Positions 8,253 through 11,242 of a stretch of DNA of 11,242 bases are shown here, one piece after another. Positions within the stretch are counted from its first letter, which is position 1. Each line of letters begins with the position of its first letter. A program made the position numbers and the translations under genes. The stretch comes from Actinomycetota bacterium (GTDB taxonomy: Bacteria; Actinomycetota; Thermoleophilia; Solirubrobacterales; 70-9). The DNA lies in NCBI GenBank assembly GCA_018268695.1, contig JAFDWD010001126.1, forward strand, positions 1 to 11,242. Reading direction: 5' to 3'. The notes below the pieces were generated by a model. The model saw nothing but the letters and a program-made list of their open reading frames with translations. It made no database searches and was not told the origin of the DNA.

Positions 8253-9371
8253 CTACTCGTCAAGGGGCGAGCCGGCGAGGAACCCGGTCAGGTATCGACC
8301 GACGATCTTCCCCTGGTCGGCTCCCCAGGGCGCCGTGTCCGTCATCATCGAACTTTCGCCGTGCCCGCCGGCGAGCCAACCCTGCAGGTAGGCAGGGTCG
8401 CCGCCGGTCCAGAGGACGCCGCGCAGGACCGGGTCGAACTCGGCCGGCTCGATGCCGGCACCGAGGCGCGCGGCGATCGCTTCGGCGGCGACATCGGCCT
8501 GCTGGGTGGCGATGCCGCCCTGCTTCACCGGGAAGTTGGTGACATCGCCGGCAGCGTATACGTGATCGTCGCCGATCACCTTGCAGTGGCTGTCGACCTG
8601 GACGAAGCCCTCGAGATCGTGCGGGATGCCGTGGATCCGCCGCCCCTCGACCTTCGGCAGGCTGACGACCCGGTCGAACGGGGTGCTGTCCGCCGGGACC
8701 GTCTCCAGGAGCCCGTCCTCGAATCGCACCGGGTGGGTGCCCGTTCGGACCCGAATCCGGCGCTCGGCGAGCAGCTCGACCATCCCCTCGACGACACCGC
8801 GACCGAAGACCTGCAGGGGCGCGTCCTCGGGGGTGACGATCGTCAGCTCCGCGTCGTCGCCGGTCCTGTCGAGCTGGGCGCGGCAGAGCAATGCCAGCTC
8901 GTAGAGCGGCAGTGCCCAGCTGTCGGCCGAGGGCATCGTGAAGGCGACGCGGCTGGTCGTCCCGGCACGGATCTCCCTGATCACCGTTCTGACGTGGCCC
9001 TCGTCGGCGATCCCCCAGAAGGTGATCGCGCCGGGCACCGGCCAGAGCAACTTGGTCCCCGGGCAGACGATCAGGGCGTGGTAGGGGATGCTCTCGCCGT
9101 CGTGGGTGATGGCGAGGCGGGCCTGGCGGTCGACCGAGGCGATGCTGTCGCAGCGATAGCGGGCGCCCGCCTCGGCCGCCAACGGCTCGAGCCAGTAGGT
9201 GGCCACGCGGGAGACGCCATAGGGGACGCCGACGGCATATGGGCGGTAGACGAAGTTCCGGCGCGGCGAGCAGATCGTCACCTCAGCGCGGTCCCCCGCC
9301 AGATCCTCGAGCGCCAGCGCGGCCTCCAACGCCGCCACGCCGCCGCCCGCGATCAACACTGAGTGCTTCAT
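8253..9371 (-). CDS. NAD(P)/FAD-dependent oxidoreductase, NDH-2/sulfide-quinone reductase-like fold
   Basis: A 372-residue two-dinucleotide-fold flavoprotein. The FAD-binding motif is at the N-terminus (VLIAGGGVAALEAALALE, G9-x-G11). RNFVYRPYAVGVPYG (38-52) resembles the segment found in type II NADH dehydrogenases and sulfide:quinone reductases, and PGTK (104-107) fills the place of the usual ATG motif. The second FAD-contact motif is VYAAGDVTNFPVKQGG, with G275 and D276. It probably oxidises a pyridine nucleotide or small reduced compound, perhaps at the membrane surface. The last cysteine is C263, so the C-terminal redox cysteine of true sulfide:quinone reductases is missing. The ATG at 9371 has AAGGA about seven bases upstream. 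It converges with the cobalamin adenosyltransferase remnant and its start overlaps the stop of a doubtful small frame (ATGA). The family is clear; the substrate is not. Confidence 0.88.
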   Translation of the reverse strand: MKHSVLIAGGGVAALEAALALEDLAGDRAEVTICSPRRNFVYRPYAVGVPYGVSRVATYWLEPLAAEAGARYRCDSIASVDRQARLAITHDGESIPYHALIVCPGTKLLWPVPGAITFWGIADEGHVRTVIREIRAGTTSRVAFTMPSADSWALPLYELALLCRAQLDRTGDDAELTIVTPEDAPLQVFGRGVVEGMVELLAERRIRVRTGTHPVRFEDGLLETVPADSTPFDRVVSLPKVEGRRIHGIPHDLEGFVQVDSHCKVIGDDHVYAAGDVTNFPVKQGGIATQQADVAAEAIAARLGAGIEPAEFDPVLRGVLWTGGDPAYLQGWLAGGHGESSMMTDTAPWGADQGKIVGRYLTGFLAGSPLDE

Positions 9372-9656
9372 CGGTGGGTCCTTCTCGTTCGAGGGGAGGG
9401 CACAGTCCGAATCTCGTCACTCCTACCCGGTCCGCCATCCGCCGGATCCCAGCGAGATGGCTGCGGCTCAGCCACTAGCTCCACCGCCCGCGCCAGCTCC
9501 TCGACGTCGACTCGATGAGCAGTTGGGGATCCAGATCCTGCAGGCGTCCCGACCACTGTCATAGCGCCAGATGAGCGCACCGGCGATGCGACCGCCGTCG
9601 AGCGAGAGGACGGGAGCCCGTTGAGCGCCAGGAGGCACGGTCATCGGGCGTCATCC
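9372..9656. other. Gene-poor gap upstream of the oxidoreductase
   Basis: No secure gene lies here. Two minus-strand frames deserve mention. One, from GTG 9580 to TGA at 9368-9370 (70 codons), ends in an ATGA overlap with the oxidoreductase start but has no ribosome site and no recognisable family. Another, from ATG 9644 to TGA at 9468-9470 (58 codons), contains RAPVLSLDGGRIAGALIW, faintly like the SnoaL-type tail of some sigma factors. Weak forward-strand similarity to the cupin gene may begin around 9590 and becomes clear at 9657. The region looks like decaying coding sequence plus the promoter of the oxidoreductase, which I could not locate. Confidence 0.35.
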
Positions 9657-9758
9657 TTCGAGCCGGAGCCAACGTCATCAGTCGTCGCGATGACGATCCG
9701 CGGGAAGCGCTACAGCCGCCGGCACGCCGCCAAGCGGTGGAGTGAGACAGCCCCCTGA
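9657..9758 (+). pseudogene. Decayed second copy of the cupin gene (3' half, internal deletion)
   Basis: Two blocks align with the intact cupin gene. Bases 9657-9688 match 786-817 (the FEPSERHEVVA motif), with one inserted base, one missing base and two substitutions. Bases 9686-9737 match 878-929 (the MTIREKLYSRRHAAKR tail) at 47 of 52 positions. Between them, cupin residues 87-107 are absent: a loss of exactly 63 bases, with CGC present at both deletion edges. The remnant therefore reads FEPEPTSSVVA directly into MTIRGKRYSRRHAAKR and ends at TGA 9756-9758. No 5' half with the first cupin motif is recognisable. It lies back to back with the minus-strand oxidoreductase and converges on the 9762-10514 gene. 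Of the five tail substitutions three are synonymous, so the copy diverged for some time before or without complete decay. Confidence 0.8.
9710..9736 (+). repeat. 27-base direct repeat, copy 2 (in cupin remnant)
   Basis: Identical to 902-928 in the same orientation, 8808 bases away. The two copies enclose the rest of the cupin tail, gltB, gltD, the FAD reductase and the 8253-9371 oxidoreductase. Confidence 0.95.
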
Positions 9759-9761
9759 CGC

Positions 9762-10514
9762 TCATGGGCGATGCAGCGATCGACGGTGCCCGGAGGCCCG
9801 GACCGGCGACTCGACCGCCGGGGGGATGAGGCGCCATGCCCTCCGGTTCTCGACCGGGCTCGATGCTCGGACGGGCAGATGTAGGAAGTCGGCCTGCAGG
9901 CGTGCTCGGAGTTCGGCGGCGCTGCGCTCGGCGGCGTCCCGGTCCTCGGGGCAGGTCAGCATCAGAACATCGGTCGCCGGATAGGTCCGGAGCTCGTCCT
10001 CTACCGCCTGGACTACGTCGCCGTCGCCGACCGTCGCGCTTGCCTCGATGTCCACCTTCACCAGACCGGCGAGCGAAATCACGGCGTTGCGCTGGGCGAT
10101 CGAGTGAGCGACCCGATCGGAGCACCAACGATCGATACTCCGCTCGCGGACCGAGATCAGAACGCGTACGTCGCCGGCGGTCGGGTCGGGGCCGATGCCC
10201 CGGGACAGTTCGGCGATCTGCGCCAGAGCCTGCGGATCTTCGATCGCGTCGCGGCTGACGATGAGAAGATGGCGCCGCAGGTCGGTGAGCGCCGCCGGAA
10301 CAATCGGACCCCGCGGCGCGGCGCGGACCGCCAACACGATGATCGCCGCGGCGGCGAGGGCACCGATCGCCATGCCGAGCCCCGGGCCTCCGATGTAGAA
10401 GGCACCGACGATCGAGATCGAGACGAAGACGACGATCGCCGGTGGCCCCCACGTCGGCAGCACGGGCCCCATACGATCGACCACCTGGTCGCCGCCCCTG
10501 GTGCGAATCGCCAT
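9762..10514 (-). CDS. Membrane-anchored protein with a universal-stress-like domain
   Basis: A 250-residue protein of unknown function. After a short N-terminal segment there are two hydrophobic stretches, about 26-42 (AIVVFVSISIVGAFYI) and 46-63 (LGMAIGALAAAAIIVLAV), likely a membrane hairpin. The soluble part begins RRHLLIVSRD (80-89), continues with DVRVLISV (115-122), and contains VGDGDVVQAVEDELRTYPAT (162-181) followed by DVLMLT. This arrangement resembles the alpha/beta nucleotide-binding fold of actinobacterial universal-stress-type proteins, where a GDxDxxxAIEDALRTFPADEI segment is common; this is inference from pattern, not a search. The last 30 or so residues are Arg/Pro-rich and may be a non-homologous run-on. 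Its ATG shares one base with the ctaD stop codon (TGATG), so translation is coupled to the oxidase gene. A longer Arg-rich frame on the same strand (9559-10536) is a shadow. Confidence 0.78.
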   Translation of the reverse strand: MAIRTRGGDQVVDRMGPVLPTWGPPAIVVFVSISIVGAFYIGGPGLGMAIGALAAAAIIVLAVRAAPRGPIVPAALTDLRRHLLIVSRDAIEDPQALAQIAELSRGIGPDPTAGDVRVLISVRERSIDRWCSDRVAHSIAQRNAVISLAGLVKVDIEASATVGDGDVVQAVEDELRTYPATDVLMLTCPEDRDAAERSAAELRARLQADFLHLPVRASSPVENRRAWRLIPPAVESPVRASGHRRSLHRP

Positions 10515-11242
10515 CAGATCGGCTCGGGCGGCGCACCCGCCGTCGTCTCGCTCGACGCGGAGGTGCCCGAGGCGCCGGCCGCGACCTTCCGTTTGTGAGA
10601 GTCCGACTCCTCCATCAGAGCGTGGACCGCACCGGGCACACCGAACTCATACGGTCCGCCGACCACGCGGGGAATGCGGTCGAAGTCGAAGCGAGGCGGC
10701 GGCGAGGAAACCTGCCACTCGATCGTCCTCGCCCGCCACGGATTCGCACCGGCTTTCGGCCCGAACCTCCAGGAGACGATCATGTTGTAGAGGAAGACGA
10801 GTTGCGCGGCGCCGAGCATGAAGCTGAAGCAGCTGATCAGGAGGTTCCAGTCGCCGAACTGACTCGCGTAGTCGGCGACCCGGCGCGGCATCCCGTCCAT
10901 GCCGATCCAGTGCATCGGCACGAAGGTGCCCCAGGTCCCGATCAGGGTGAGCCAGAAGTGGATCCTGCCCAGCCTCTCGTCGTACATCCGGCCGGTGATC
11001 TTCGGGAACCAGTAGTAGATGCCGGCGAATATGGTGAAGACCGACCCCGCGAACAGTACGAAGTGGATGTGGGCGACGATGAAATACGTGTCGGTGACGT
11101 GGATGTCGATCGGCACCAGGGCGATCATCACGCCGCTGATGCCGCCGAGGATGAAGCTGCAGATGAAGCCGAGCGCGAAGAGCATCGAGGTCGAGCGCAG
11201 GTGGATCTTGCCGAAGAAGAGCGTCGCCACCCAGGAGAAGAT
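10514..11242 (-). CDS. ctaD: Cytochrome c oxidase subunit I, C-terminal part (enters from right edge)
   Basis: Catalytic heme-copper subunit of the aa3-type oxidase, which reduces oxygen to water and pumps protons. The last 242 residues are present, beginning inside a transmembrane helix (IFSWVATLFFGKI). The HVTDTYFIVAHIHFVLF segment contains the haem a3 and haem a ligands of the AHxH motif (residues 58 and 60 of the fragment) and the neighbouring Asp of the magnesium site; Thr instead of His before that Asp is typical of actinobacterial enzymes. FAGIYYWFPKITGRMYDERLG and MDGMPRRVADY are further family hallmarks. Several hydrophobic helices follow, then the periphery segment ANPWRARTIEWQVSSPPPRF. 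A hydrophilic tail of about 35 residues rich in Ser, Ala, Gly and Thr ends it. The stop overlaps the start of the downstream membrane protein. Confidence 0.98.
   Translation of the reverse strand: MFSWVATLFFGKIHLRSTSMLFALGFICSFILGGISGVMIALVPIDIHVTDTYFIVAHIHFVLFAGSVFTIFAGIYYWFPKITGRMYDERLGRIHFWLTLIGTWGTFVPMHWIGMDGMPRRVADYASQFGDWNLLISCFSFMLGAAQLVFLYNMIVSWRFGPKAGANPWRARTIEWQVSSPPPRFDFDRIPRVVGGPYEFGVPGAVHALMEESDSHKRKVAAGASGTSASSETTAGAPPEPI

Noticed and set aside
7334..8542. 402-codon plus-strand frame running through the reductase and into the oxidoreductase region
   Set aside because: Mostly an out-of-frame shadow. Only the short part at 8066-8170 is meaningful, as an adenosyltransferase remnant.
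9559..10536. 325-codon minus-strand frame overlapping the membrane protein gene
   Set aside because: Arg/Gly/Ser-rich shadow. The competing 250-codon frame has membrane segments, a recognisable domain pattern and a start coupled to ctaD.

Overview
The window is GC-rich chromosomal DNA from a bacterium that is very probably an actinomycete (Actinomycetota). The evidence is GTG and TTG starts, dense G/C third positions and a cytochrome oxidase subunit I with the actinobacterial HVTDTYF-VAH-H signature. A Thermoleophilia-like lineage is my guess, not something the sequence proves. No RNA gene, insertion sequence or CRISPR array is visible.

Layout. At the left edge the 5' end of narG (respiratory nitrate reductase alpha subunit) runs leftward out of the window. 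Divergent from it is a small cupin gene (561-938). A short promoter region with an inverted repeat leads into gltB and gltD (1100-7124), overlapping genes for the two subunits of NADPH-dependent glutamate synthase. After a 189-base gap comes a stand-alone FAD/NAD(P)-binding reductase (7314-8063). Immediately behind it is the severed head of a PduO-type cobalamin adenosyltransferase gene (8066-8170). The rest is on the minus strand: a flavin-dependent NAD(P) oxidoreductase (8253-9371), a gap holding a decayed second copy of the cupin gene, a membrane-anchored protein resembling universal-stress proteins (9762-10514), and the 3' third to half of ctaD, which enters from the right edge.

How the genes fit together. 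gltBD assimilates ammonium into glutamate. narG and ctaD are terminal-oxidase components for nitrate and oxygen respiration. The two flavoproteins and the cupin are redox-type accessory genes whose partners cannot be read from the sequence. The stress-like protein is translationally coupled to ctaD and probably belongs to the oxidase operon.

The most unusual content is not a new system but the wreckage: two broken genes flank the 8253-9371 oxidoreductase. One is a cupin paralogue that has lost exactly 21 internal codons yet keeps a 27-base perfect match to the intact cupin gene 8.8 kb away. The other is a cobalamin adenosyltransferase cut off after its ATP-binding motif.
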